A stretch of DNA of 64,000 nt from Methylorubrum rhodinum (GCF_014199935.1 NZ_JACHOP010000006.1:186001-250000); one strand, 5' to 3'. Positions 18,127-26,013 are shown, counted from the stretch's first letter. Translations and numbers: made by a program. The notes: generated from the sequence alone by a model not told the origin.

Positions 18127-18780
18127 ATGAACCGGCTTACTATTGAATTCTTTCACGATGTGGTCTGCGGCTGGTGCTTCGTCATGTCACCGCGCCTGCG
18201 CCGTCTCGTTCAGGATTTTCCGGTCGAGATCAAGCACCGCTGCTTCGTGCTTCAGGACAGTCGCGAGCGGATGACCGAGGTGTTCGGCTCGATGCCCGCC
18301 GCCAAGGAGATCATCCTCGGGCACTGGGTGCAGTGCGCCGCCGCCGACGACCGGCCGGGCCGCATCGACGTCGAGGGGATGCGGGCGCAGCCCTTCGAGT
18401 ACCCGCACGGGCTTCCGGGCGCGCTGGCCTGCAAGGCCGCCGAGATCCTGGGCGGGCAGGCCGCGCACTGGGACGTGTTCGACCGCATTCAGGCGGCGCA
18501 CCTCACCGAGAATCGGAACGTCGGCGACGAGGCCGTGCTCGATGCCTGCGCCGCCGCCGTCGGCCTCGACGCGGAGGCGTTCCGCGCGGCGGCCCGGCGG
18601 CCCGAGACGCGGGCCCGGGTCGAGGCCGACCGGCGGCGCGCGCGCATCCTCGGCATCCGCTCGATCCCGAGCCTCGTGGTGGACGAGCGCGTCCTGCCCG
18701 CCACCTCGAACGAGGCCGCGCTGCGCCGGATGGTCGAGGGCCTCCTCGACGACCCCATCCTGCATCGTCGGGCGAGCTAG
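18127..18780 (+). CDS. DsbA-family (FrnE-like) thiol oxidoreductase
   Basis: 217 residues, thioredoxin fold with helical insertion. The redox motif is C14-G-W-C17 in FFHDVVCGWCFVMSP and the cis-proline loop is IRSIPSLVVDE near the C-terminus. No signal peptide is seen, so it is probably cytosolic, like FrnE/2-hydroxychromene-2-carboxylate isomerase-type members. Its client is unknown. A GGAG-like stretch precedes the ATG (CGGAGAAGATCG). The divergent LysR gene next door likely regulates it. Confidence 0.85.
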   Translation: MNRLTIEFFHDVVCGWCFVMSPRLRRLVQDFPVEIKHRCFVLQDSRERMTEVFGSMPAAKEIILGHWVQCAAADDRPGRIDVEGMRAQPFEYPHGLPGALACKAAEILGGQAAHWDVFDRIQAAHLTENRNVGDEAVLDACAAAVGLDAEAFRAAARRPETRARVEADRRRARILGIRSIPSLVVDERVLPATSNEAALRRMVEGLLDDPILHRRAS

Positions 18781-18885
18781 AGCCGTATCCGACCTGATTG
18801 CATCAGGTCGGATACGGCTCCAACATCTTATTTTGCCGCGCATTCTTTCGACGAACCGGCATCCACTTCGTCGGAATGCGCTCTA
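18780..18885. repeat. Composite palindromic intergenic repeat
   Basis: Immediately at the stop of the DsbA-like gene is a perfect hairpin, arms AGCCGTATCCGACCTGAT (18781-18798) and its complement (18802-18819), extendable by one pair. After an AT-rich spacer comes a second small palindrome, CGACGAA...TTCGTCG (about 18850-18874), ending CGCTCTAG. The second module resembles dispersed extragenic repeats remembered from Methylobacterium/Rhizobiales. The first hairpin followed by ATCTTATTTT could act as a terminator. Confidence 0.6.
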
Positions 18886-19022
18886 GACGCGCAGGCTCGA
18901 GCGGGCGTCCTGCGCCGGGCCCGACCGGGGGCCGGCCCGCGCTGACTTTCAATGACGGACGGATCGTCTCGTCATCCTGCACGTTCGCTCGATACACCCC
19001 CGCCTCGTCAGGAACAGCCATC

Positions 19023-19241
19023 ATGATGCCGAACCGCCTGACCGAAACCGAGGCGACGCTGGCGATCACGGACCGCGCGTGGCGCGCCGAAATGATCCGC
19101 GCTTACGGGCCGGACGCGGTGCTGCGCCACGGCTTCCGACCGACGGCGAGCGGCTTGGCCGGGACGCGCCTGCGCGAGACCTTCGACGCGCGGCGGCGCG
19201 CGGTGAAGGAATGGCGCGACGAGCGGCGCCCTCACGCCTGA
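19023..19241 (+). CDS. Small conserved-looking hypothetical protein (72 aa)
   Basis: Not recognised. The peptide starts MMPNRLTETEATLAITDRAW and is rich in Arg and Ala, with a probable helical C-terminus; no membrane segment or signal. The start was placed after the intergenic repeat, because the longer frame would translate through that repeat. Its last 10 bases overlap, tail to tail, the end of the VOC gene on the opposite strand. Codon use resembles its neighbours, which supports a real gene. Confidence 0.5.
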   Translation: MMPNRLTETEATLAITDRAWRAEMIRAYGPDAVLRHGFRPTASGLAGTRLRETFDARRRAVKEWRDERRPHA

Positions 19242-19618
19242 ACGTGCGCGCGCGGTGCGGTTCGCGCGGTGAGCTTGTTCCCGTCCGGATCGCGCAAGTA
19301 GGCGACGAAGGCCCCGTTCGGACGCTCGGCGGGCGGGCTTTCGATCGCGATGCCGCCATGCGCGGTGCCGGCCGCGTGCCACGCGAGGACGTGGTCGCGG
19401 CTCGCCGCGGCGATTCCGATCGTCCCGCCATTGGCCGCGGTCGCCGGTTGGCCGTCGATCGGTGTGGTGACCATCAGCCGCCCGCCATCATGCGTGTAGA
19501 TGAGCCGGCCCCGGGCATCCATCCGGCCGGGTCGGCCGCCCAGGGCGGCGAAGGTGGCATCGTAGAAGGCTCTGGCTCGCTCGAGATCGTTGCTGCCGAT
19601 CATGACGTGGGTGAACAT
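19232..19618 (-). CDS. VOC-family (glyoxalase/bleomycin-resistance fold) protein
   Basis: 128 residues. Typical VOC start MFTHVMIGSNDLERARAFYD, and C-terminal FVAYLRDPDGNKLTA, where the conserved DPDGN turn and metal-ligand positions of the betaalphabetabetabeta modules are found. Such proteins are metal-dependent lyases, isomerases, dioxygenases or drug-binding proteins. The substrate cannot be predicted. It appears monocistronic. Confidence 0.88.
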   Translation of the reverse strand: MFTHVMIGSNDLERARAFYDATFAALGGRPGRMDARGRLIYTHDGGRLMVTTPIDGQPATAANGGTIGIAAASRDHVLAWHAAGTAHGGIAIESPPAERPNGAFVAYLRDPDGNKLTARTAPRAHVQA

Positions 19619-20010
19619 GCGGGCTCTCCGGAAAGCGACGGTACGGAATACCCGTAGCCCGACGTGAGGACGAGCGGCGCCGCAATCGGTCCCGAGTCAC
19701 CGAGAAGCGCCGGAACCTCTCGCAGTTGAACCCCGCCCGCGCGGGCGGCCCCGTATCGAAACCGACGATTTTCGCTCGATATTCTGCTCCACCGAGGCGG
19801 AAGGCGGTTCGATCCCTGCGCGCTTCGCCGCGATGGCAGAACATTATCGAGACTTCTGCGACGAAAATCGCCGTACACGCAGCGCGCACTTCACTGTCGA
19901 AAGAGCTGTAATGCGATCATTGAAATAGTTCTGGAACTTTGCAAGTTTTGTGGGCATTGTCGTCTGAGGCTCGCGCTCGGCCTTTTTGTCTGCCATGCGA
20001 AGGGTGCATT
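19619..20010. other. Gene-free intergenic stretch
   Basis: No supported gene. The right half (about 19840-20000) is less GC-rich than the surroundings and lies upstream of two divergent genes, so it probably carries their promoters. GGAAC at 19931-19935 followed 17 bases later by CATT only partly resembles an EcfG-type promoter, so no site is called. Confidence 0.4.
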
Positions 20011-20253
20011 GTGCGATACGAACTCGACACCGACGGTGCATGGCTCGTCGATCCGAACGAATTGGCGCAGCGGCTCGGCATGGCGACCAGCCACCTGCTC
20101 AGTCAGATGCGGCGCGGTTTGGTGTCCACGACGATCGTGTCCGGCAGCGGCCTCGACCAGGGACGATCACGGATCACGGTCCAGGCCGCCGGCACCGCAT
20201 GGCAGGGAACCTTCGATGACGGGGGCACCTTGATGAGCGAGGTCTCGTTCTGA
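20011..20253 (+). CDS. DUF6522-like small protein (80 aa)
   Basis: The GTG start gives VRYELDTDGAWLVDPNELAQ; an in-frame ATG further upstream has no plausible ribosome site, while GAAGGG precedes the GTG. The pattern (N-terminal strand, VDP, LAQRLGM helix, MRRG, then SRITVQAAGTAWQGTFDDGG) matches my memory of the DUF6522 family of about 80-90 residue cytosolic proteins of unknown function in Alphaproteobacteria. The family assignment is tentative. Confidence 0.6.
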   Translation: MRYELDTDGAWLVDPNELAQRLGMATSHLLSQMRRGLVSTTIVSGSGLDQGRSRITVQAAGTAWQGTFDDGGTLMSEVSF

Positions 20254-20441
20254 ACGCATGTCAGAGCAAGCGACGCCGTCGGCGATATTTTTACGGATCG
20301 ACACGACACAAGCGCGAAATGGTTCCGGAAATTGTCCGGGATGCGGCGATCATTGTCCGTAAAAGGCCATTGATTTTTTCTGCTTAAGCGCCGACGAATT
20401 TCGTCTGATTGTCAAATCATCCTATCGATACGGAGAGAGTA

Positions 20442-21251
20442 GTGCGCATTCTTGTCGGCTGCGAGATGATCTACGAGTTCCCGCAAGCCACGCCGATCAT
20501 TGCGTTGCTCAACGTCCACTCCTCGCGGTTCTCCGATCTCGAGCGGCCGGACTACCTTCTGACCTCGCCCTCCGTGGCGCTGGAGGGCTATCGCGACGGC
20601 TTCGGCAACTGGTGCAATCGCATGATCGCGCCGGCCGGCCGGTTCACGCTCCGCACCGATACGGTGGTGCGCGACGACGGCCTGTGGGATCCGACCGTGC
20701 AGGCCTCGCAGGAAATACCGGTCGAACGCCTTCCGTCCGACATCCTGCAGTTCCTGCTGGGCAGCCGGTACTGCGAGACCGACCGCCTGTCGCAAACCGC
20801 CTGGGACCTGTTCGGACACCTGCCCGCGGGCTGGTCCCGGGTGCAGGCCATCTGCGACTATGTGCACGAGCGCATCGCCTTCGGATACGAGCATTCGCGG
20901 CCGACCCGGACCGCCGCCGAAGCCTTCGACGAGCAACGCGGCGTCTGTCGCGATTACGCGCATCTGGCGATCACGTTCTGTCGATGTCTGAACATCCCGG
21001 CCCGCTACTGCACCGGCTATGTCAGCGATATCGGCCTGCCGCTGCCGCATGCGCCCGGCGACTTCGCGGCGTGGATGGAAGTCTATCTCGCGGGCGCTTG
21101 GCACACCTTCGATCCGCGCAACAACAGCCCTCGCATCGGCCGGATCCTGATCGCGCACGGCCGCGACGCGGCCGATGTCCCGTTGACCCTCACCTTCGGC
21201 GCCAACACGCTCACGGGGTTCCGCGTCACGACCGAGGAGGCGGCCGATTGA
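20442..21251 (+). CDS. Transglutaminase-like (cysteine protease fold) protein
   Basis: 269 residues. The nucleophile region is clear: AFDEQRGVCRDYAHLAITFC, Cys169, and the aspartate lies in WHTFDPRNN (Asp224). The histidine normally found in an HAW motif is replaced: the sequence reads GDFAAWMEVYL (207-217), so the canonical Cys-His-Asp triad is incomplete. No signal peptide is seen. GTG 20442 is preferred over an upstream TTG because GGAGAG lies just before it. Known relatives act as proteases, amidases or crosslinkers; activity here is uncertain. Confidence 0.8.
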   Translation: MRILVGCEMIYEFPQATPIIALLNVHSSRFSDLERPDYLLTSPSVALEGYRDGFGNWCNRMIAPAGRFTLRTDTVVRDDGLWDPTVQASQEIPVERLPSDILQFLLGSRYCETDRLSQTAWDLFGHLPAGWSRVQAICDYVHERIAFGYEHSRPTRTAAEAFDEQRGVCRDYAHLAITFCRCLNIPARYCTGYVSDIGLPLPHAPGDFAAWMEVYLAGAWHTFDPRNNSPRIGRILIAHGRDAADVPLTLTFGANTLTGFRVTTEEAAD

Positions 21252-21308
21252 TGCGCCGTCTGCCGACGGATGCACGACGAATTCACGTGGCCAGACAAGG
21301 GGACCGGT

Positions 21309-21485
21309 ATGTCGGATGTCGCGTTGGACGAGGCCTTCCGGAACGGAAAGGACGCGCACCGCGGCGGCGTGCTGCGGGCCGACAACCCGTTCCCCGAACT
21401 GTCGGACGAAGCGCTGGAATGGTTCGAAGGCTGGGACGACGCGAAGCACGACGACCTCGAAGCGACCGACCACGGCGGGCGTTGA
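21309..21485 (+). CDS. RMF/CrpP-like mini-protein
   Basis: 58 residues from MSDVALDEAFRNGKDAHRGG (an upstream ATG at 21270 is a weaker start). The pattern is AFRNGKDAHRGG, then NPFPELSDEALEWFEGWDDA: a Gly-containing helix, an N-P-F-P turn and a terminal W-x-x-GW-x-x-A helix. This matches the layout of ribosome modulation factor and CrpP-type mini-proteins. RMF dimerises ribosomes in stationary phase. It lies 57 bases after the transglutaminase-like gene and may be co-transcribed. The family assignment is by pattern. Confidence 0.6.
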   Translation: MSDVALDEAFRNGKDAHRGGVLRADNPFPELSDEALEWFEGWDDAKHDDLEATDHGGR

Positions 21486-21731
21486 GGCCGCCGACGGAGC
21501 CGATCCTCGAGACGGCCGTCCCGCGTTGTCGGACCGTGGCGGGATGTCGTGTCCGGTGAGGACGCCGTGTCCGCAGGTCGCGACGGACGAGGCCGGGGCG
21601 GTGACGGCGCCACGACGCCTGCCGATCTTGAGGATCTTTGTCGAACCCTTGGATTGTGCGCCCCGGGCGATTCCACGGGACGGCACGGGCCGGGCGGGCT
21701 AGAAGGCCGATCTCGACCTGTGCGCTGTCCG

Positions 21732-23645
21732 ATGTCCGAACCGTCTCACGTGTCCCTCGTCCACGACCCGTTGCGGCTCGCCAGCCTCGCGTCGCTCGGC
21801 CTGCTCGACACGCAGCCGGAGGCCGAGTTCGACGACATCGCGCAGCTCGCCGCCCTCGTCTGCAACGTGCCGGTCGCCCTCGTCAGCCTCGTGGCCGGGG
21901 ACCGGCAGTGGTTCAAGGCGCGCGTCGGCTTTCCACGCTGCGAAACCGGCCTCAACGCCTCGGTCTGCGCCTACGCCCTGAGCGAGCCGGACATCCTGAC
22001 CATTTCCGATCTGAGCCTCGATCCGCGCACGCGCGACAACCCGCTCGTGACGGGCGACCCCTTCATCCGCTTCTATGCCGGCGTGCCCCTGCACGCTCCG
22101 GACGGGCAGACCCTCGGCAGCCTGTGCGTGATCGACCGGACCCCGCGCCCCGACGGCCTGACCGCCGACCAGGCCGAGAGCCTGCGCGGGCTCGGACGTC
22201 AGGTGGCGACGGTCCTGCGCGGGCGGCAGGTCAACCAGGAACTGAAGGCGGCCCGCGACGCCCTGCGGATCTCGGAGGACCGGCTGACCTTCGCCTTCGA
22301 TGCGTCCGGCAGCGTCGGCTGGTGGGATTGGGACATCCCGACCGACCGCCTCTACGCCGGAGAGCGCTTCGCCCGGATGTTCGGGGTCGATCCCGCCGAG
22401 GCGGCAAGAGGCGCGCCGTTGGCCGCTTTCGTGGGGGGCATCCATCCCGACGACCGCGAGTGGGTCGGCGCCCGCATCCGGCAGGCGATCGAGACGGCGG
22501 GAGACTTCAGCGAGGAGTACCGGCTGCGCCACGCCGACGGCTCGGTCACCTGGGTTCATGCGCGGGGCCGCTGCTATCACGACGGGGCCGGGAGGCCGCT
22601 GCGTTATCCCGGCGTGGTGGTCGATGTGACGGCGCGGCGGCTGGCCGAGGCGGCCCGCATCGCGACCGAGGCGCGGCTCAACACGGTGATGGAAACCGTG
22701 CCGGTCGGCATCCTGCTGGCCGAAGCCCCCTCGGGCCGCATCCTCATGGGCAACCGGTGTCTGGCCGACATCCTCGGGCACGACACGCTCTACGCCGCGT
22801 CGAGCGACGCCTATGGCGGGTTCGTCGCCTATCACGCCGACGGCCGCCTCGTGACGGCACGGGACTATCCCTTGGCGCAGATCACCGGCGGAGAGACCAA
22901 GCAGGCTTCGCTGGAAGCGCAGTATCAGCGGCCTGACGGGACGCGGCGCTGGATCGCGATCTCGGGCGAGGCCATCGAGAACGATCGGGGCGAGACGATC
23001 GGCGCCGTGGTCGCGGTCACCGACATCAGCGACCGCAAGGCCGCCGAAGCGAATCAGGACCTCCTCAACCGCGAGCTGTCGCATCGCCTCAAGAATACCC
23101 TGACGCTGGTGCAGTCGATCGCCTCGCAGACCCTGCGCAACACCCCGGACCTCGACGCCGCCCGGGACGCGCTCACGGCCCGGCTGATCGTACTGGGCAA
23201 GGCGCACGACGTCCTGCTCTCCGGTCCGAACGACAGCGCCCGCGTGGATCAGATCGTGCAGAGCGCCTTGAGCCTGCACGACGACACGGGCGGTCGGTTC
23301 CAGGTCGCCGGCCCGGCTTTTTCCATCGGTCCCGCGGCGGCGCTGTCGCTCGGGCTGATGCTGCATGAACTCGCGACCAATGCGGCCAAGTACGGCGCCC
23401 TGTCCGTACCCGAGGGCGATATCTCGATCGGCTGGTCGCTTCACGGTGAGGGCGACGCCGCCGAGTTCCGGCTCGAATGGTGTGAGACCGGCGGGCCTCC
23501 GGTGTCGCCGCCGACCCGCAAGGGATTCGGCTCCCGCCTGATCCAACGCGGCTTGGCCGGGGGGGCGGTCGCGCTCGTCTACCCCGTCACCGGGGTCCGC
23601 TGCACCTTCACGGCACCGATTGCAGGATTGCGCCTGGACGCGTGA
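21732..23645 (+). CDS. HWE-family sensor histidine kinase (GAF-PAS-PAS)
   Basis: 637 residues, no membrane segment, so a cytosolic sensor. A GAF domain covers about 25-165 (LLDTQPEAEFDDIAQLAALV, GVPLHAPDGQTLGSLCVID), a PAS domain about 180-302 and a second PAS about 312-440. The HWE/HisKA_2 dimerisation helix has phospho-acceptor H451 in RELSHRLKNTLTLVQSIASQ. The ATPase domain has LMLHELATNAAKYGAL and the W-x-E motif (LEWCETGGPPV, GFGSRLIQRG). HWE kinases are typical of Rhizobiales light and general-stress signalling. A receiver gene follows 51 bases later. Start MSEPSHVSLV is the first Met giving a normal GAF N-terminus. Confidence 0.92.
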   Translation: MSEPSHVSLVHDPLRLASLASLGLLDTQPEAEFDDIAQLAALVCNVPVALVSLVAGDRQWFKARVGFPRCETGLNASVCAYALSEPDILTISDLSLDPRTRDNPLVTGDPFIRFYAGVPLHAPDGQTLGSLCVIDRTPRPDGLTADQAESLRGLGRQVATVLRGRQVNQELKAARDALRISEDRLTFAFDASGSVGWWDWDIPTDRLYAGERFARMFGVDPAEAARGAPLAAFVGGIHPDDREWVGARIRQAIETAGDFSEEYRLRHADGSVTWVHARGRCYHDGAGRPLRYPGVVVDVTARRLAEAARIATEARLNTVMETVPVGILLAEAPSGRILMGNRCLADILGHDTLYAASSDAYGGFVAYHADGRLVTARDYPLAQITGGETKQASLEAQYQRPDGTRRWIAISGEAIENDRGETIGAVVAVTDISDRKAAEANQDLLNRELSHRLKNTLTLVQSIASQTLRNTPDLDAARDALTARLIVLGKAHDVLLSGPNDSARVDQIVQSALSLHDDTGGRFQVAGPAFSIGPAAALSLGLMLHELATNAAKYGALSVPEGDISIGWSLHGEGDAAEFRLEWCETGGPPVSPPTRKGFGSRLIQRGLAGGAVALVYPVTGVRCTFTAPIAGLRLDA

Positions 23646-23696
23646 CGCTGCCCCAACGCACATGACTCGGCCGATCCGGCAGAAAGCTTTCCGTCC

Positions 23697-24080
23697 ATGC
23701 CCTTCACCCCCAACGCGGTCGCCCTCGTGGCCGAAGACGAGCCGCTGGTGCGGATGGAAACGGCCGACATCCTCGCCGATGCGGGATTCGAGGTGCTCGA
23801 AGCCAGTACGGCGCCGGCCGCCCTGGCCTGCCTGGAGGAAGGCCGCGCGATCACGTTGCTGTTCACCGATGTCTTGATGCCGGGCGCATTCGATGGGCTG
23901 GCCCTGGCCTACAAGGTCCGCCGCCGCTGGACGCACCTGCCGATCGTCATCGTCTCCGGCAACGTCGCGCTCACGGCCGCGCAAATGCCGGACAACGCGC
24001 GGTTTCTCCCGAAGCCCTACTACGCGCGGGCGCTGGCGCGGCTGATCCACGACATGGGTGTGTGCGGCAACTCCGCGTAA
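23697..24080 (+). CDS. Single-domain response regulator (receiver)
   Basis: 127 residues, receiver domain only. Acidic pocket VAEDEPLVRM (11-20), phospho-acceptor D58 in LLFTDVLMPG, and the conserved Lys in FLPKPY (K106). No output domain, so it probably signals by protein contact, as stand-alone receivers of the general stress response or photoreceptor-kinase pathways do. It follows the HWE kinase on the same strand and is its likely partner. Its stop codon is the first base block of a 116-bp structured repeat. Confidence 0.9.
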   Translation: MPFTPNAVALVAEDEPLVRMETADILADAGFEVLEASTAPAALACLEEGRAITLLFTDVLMPGAFDGLALAYKVRRRWTHLPIVIVSGNVALTAAQMPDNARFLPKPYYARALARLIHDMGVCGNSA

Positions 24081-24195
24081 TACCAATCGGCGATGATCAT
24101 GACTCATCGCCGATTGCCCGCGCGACGGCGCGGCGGCGGCCGTCCGCCGGACGCACGGAACAGGACCATCGGTCATGGTCCGTGCAACTTGGTAT
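24080..24195. repeat. 116-bp structured repeat, copy 1
   Basis: Bounded by ATACCAA (24080-24086) and its complement TTGGTAT (24189-24195). Inside are a 12-bp-arm hairpin (AATCGGCGATGA at 24085-24096 with TCATCGCCGATT at 24104-24115), a GC-rich stem (CGGCGG/CCGCCG) and a distal hairpin (CACGGAACAGGAC with GTCATGGTCCGTG). A second copy of exactly the same length lies at 33310-33425. Both begin on the last base of an upstream stop codon in the same orientation. Confidence 0.85.
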
Positions 24196-24549
24196 AAGAC
24201 CGCTTCAGGCGCGCAAACCGGTCGGGGATGTGCCGGGCCGGCCTTTCGCGGGCGTGACGATCGGAGTGCTCACGCCGCAGCGCGTGCCGGGCGTCTTCGC
24301 GGGCTCCTTCGCGCACACGCTCCTGCTCATTCGGTCGGCGCCGAATGAGCACGGACGCGGCCCCCGGACCCGCGATCCCGCGACGTCGGCCGTGCGGCTG
24401 CTCGACCCGGATGAGGCGGAGGGTTGCCCCCTCCCGCCCTCAGCGATGATGATCGTATAGATCGCCGGGGTCCAGTGTCGAGCAGCCTAGCCACATGCCT
24501 GGGCCGTTGAAATAAGCCGCGCGGCATGCGGATTCGAATGAGGACGACG
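24196..24549. other. Gene-free intergenic stretch
   Basis: No supported gene on either strand. Open frames here are Arg/Pro-rich shadows with no family resemblance. I see no terminator, promoter or repeat that I can defend. Confidence 0.5.
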
Positions 24550-24678
24550 TCAGCGGCTGCCTGATCTCGTCGCTGTGGAGACTGCACCCTTGTTCGCCGG
24601 CGCGGCGGCGATGACCTTCGGGATCGTCTTCTTCGGCTTCTTCGTCTCGCGGTTTCCGCGCTTCTTCTCGCTGGCCAT
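24550..24678 (-). CDS. Lys-rich 42-aa conserved-looking protein
   Basis: A very short gene reading MASEKKRGNRETKKPKKTIP, then KVIAAAPANKGAVSTATRSG and SR. It is strongly basic at the N-terminus and lacks Trp, Cys and hydrophobic segments, so it is probably disordered and nucleic-acid or ribosome associated. I remember near-identical tiny proteins (MAS-KKRGNRE-KKPK pattern) annotated as hypothetical across Rhizobiales, which supports a real gene. Function unknown. A GGAATCACGAC stretch upstream gives only a weak ribosome site. Confidence 0.65.
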   Translation of the reverse strand: MASEKKRGNRETKKPKKTIPKVIAAAPANKGAVSTATRSGSR

Positions 24679-24725
24679 GTCGTGATTCCTCGTTCAGGGA
24701 TGTCGGGACGGCACGCGATGCGCGT

Positions 24726-24977
24726 TCACGAGCGGGCCTCGATCGAGACCGCCATCGGAAGATTGCCGGGCCAGTATCGGACGATGAAGCGTGTCCGGTC
24801 CCAGAGTTCGATCGGATGATCGTCCAGCAGCGTCAGGGCGACCGCCTTCGCCTCGATGTCGTTCCGTGCGCGCAGCGTTCGCCCGGCTCCCTCGCGGCCG
24901 GTCCGTCCGACATCGTAGAGCCGGTAGCCCGGCGTGCCACCGCCGTGATCGCTCAACTGGATAATATTGGTCATCAT
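24726..24977 (-). CDS. Small hypothetical protein (83 aa)
   Basis: Starts MMTNIIQLSDHGGGTPGYRL and ends LPMAVSIEARS. Mixed composition with a central Arg-rich stretch and a plausible globular C-terminal half (ALTLLDDHPIELWDRTRFIV). No signal, membrane segment or known motif. Composition and codon use differ from the Arg/Pro-rich shadow frames around it, which is why I keep it. It lies 47 bases upstream of the 42-aa gene on the same strand. Function unknown. Confidence 0.5.
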   Translation of the reverse strand: MMTNIIQLSDHGGGTPGYRLYDVGRTGREGAGRTLRARNDIEAKAVALTLLDDHPIELWDRTRFIVRYWPGNLPMAVSIEARS

Positions 24978-25219
24978 GCCCGCCTGTATGATCCAGGCGG
25001 GGACATCATGCGCCCTCAGCCATCGGAGCCTGAGTGTCGCTCTTCCGATGGTGATCCGACACTGCGCCTTTTTGGTGGGGAAAGATAGCCTTTACGAAGG
25101 GGTGAAAATCTTTCCAGGTCAATCCGATTCGACACGCTCCCGTTCTACGGTAATTGCGCCGGGTATGATCTGTTGCCGTCGCGGGCGCCGGGCCTGACCT
25201 GACCGGCTGGTTTTGGACC

Positions 25220-25520
25220 GTGCCGGCCGACGAGGATGCGCAGACCCGCACCGTCTTTGCCCTGGTTTCCGAGTGCGGCCGCTATGGCGACCCGCCGCGT
25301 CACCGCGCTCGCGCACAGCCGGGCGCGCCATGGGAGAACGGGGACTGTGAGAGCTTCGACGGCACGCGGCGCGACGAGGGCTCGAGGCAGGAGATCTTCT
25401 CCTCGCTCGAGGAAACCCAGGCCGTGATCGCCCTGGGGCAGACCACCGGCAACCGCGTCCGGCCGGATTCGCCGCTCGGCTACCGGCCGCCCGCGCCTGT
25501 CGGCTTCCCCGATCTGGCCG
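25220..25520 (+). pseudogene. IS3-family transposase (OrfB) relic
   Basis: Translation gives TVFALVSECGRYG, matching the start of IS3-type OrfB (the ASEYGRYGYRRVTALL pattern). A frameshift follows: the continuation RRVTALAHSRA appears in another frame. The sequence then jumps directly to the C-terminal block PGAPWENGDCESFDGTRRDE and RVRPDSPLGYRPPAP. Nearly all of the DDE catalytic core is missing and many conserved residues are substituted, so it is an old, dead relic. No terminal inverted repeats were found. Confidence 0.75.
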
Positions 25521-25714
25521 TCCGGCTACCGATGGTGGCGGGTCGATCCTCACGACGCGTGCCGTCCACGGCCGGGGGCGCACTCCAGGGAGAGGAAGCG
25601 GTCGTTCCGTCGGCGCCAGACCCTGTGTTCCCCAGGACACAAACTGTGTAACATTGTTTCATTGTGCATCGCGGCACCTTGACCGGGGCGCCCCCATCGG
25701 CAAGTTTCTCAGGG

Positions 25715-25890
25715 CCAAGGTTCCCGCGGGTTTCGGTCCGTGGGCGAAGAGGGAATTCGGTGGGCTCTCCGGAGCGAGGCCGAAGCTGTCCCCGCAACTG
25801 TGAGCGGCGAGCCCCTGCCGTCCGGGTCACTGGTGCCATGCACCGGGAAGGCCAGGCCGGGGCCCCGACCCGCGAGCCAGGAGACCTGCC
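25715..25890 (+). promoter_or_regulatory. Cobalamin (B12) riboswitch
   Basis: The conserved core CCCCGCAACTGTGAGCGG is at 25790-25807. GCCATGCACCGGGAAGGCC follows at about 25834-25852, and the B12 box AGCCAGGAGACCTGCC at 25875-25890. The upstream GGTTCCCGCGGGTTTCGGTC supplies the P3-side sequence. The end lies about 125 bases before the TonB-receptor start, room for an expression platform. Adenosylcobalamin binding normally represses the downstream transport operon. The 5' boundary is approximate. Confidence 0.9.
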
Positions 25891-26013
25891 TTCGGCAACG
25901 ACACGTCTCTCGGGCGGGGTGTCCCGGCGGAGCGCAGGAGCGGGCCCGGCCGATCAGGCCGGTTCCCGCGAGGGCATCCGCACGGCCGCCGCTCGACAAC
26001 CTTGAGCGCCTTG

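Noticed and set aside
18798..19241. A 147-codon version of the small protein at 19023.
   Set aside because: It would translate through a palindromic repeat; the 72-codon version is more plausible.
19931..19957. EcfG-type stress promoter near the DUF6522 gene.
   Set aside because: GGAAC is present but the second element is CATT rather than CGTT; not strong enough to call.
24327..24587. Minus-strand 86-codon frame between the structured repeat and the 42-aa gene.
   Set aside because: Arg/Pro-rich translation, overlaps a better small gene, no start context.
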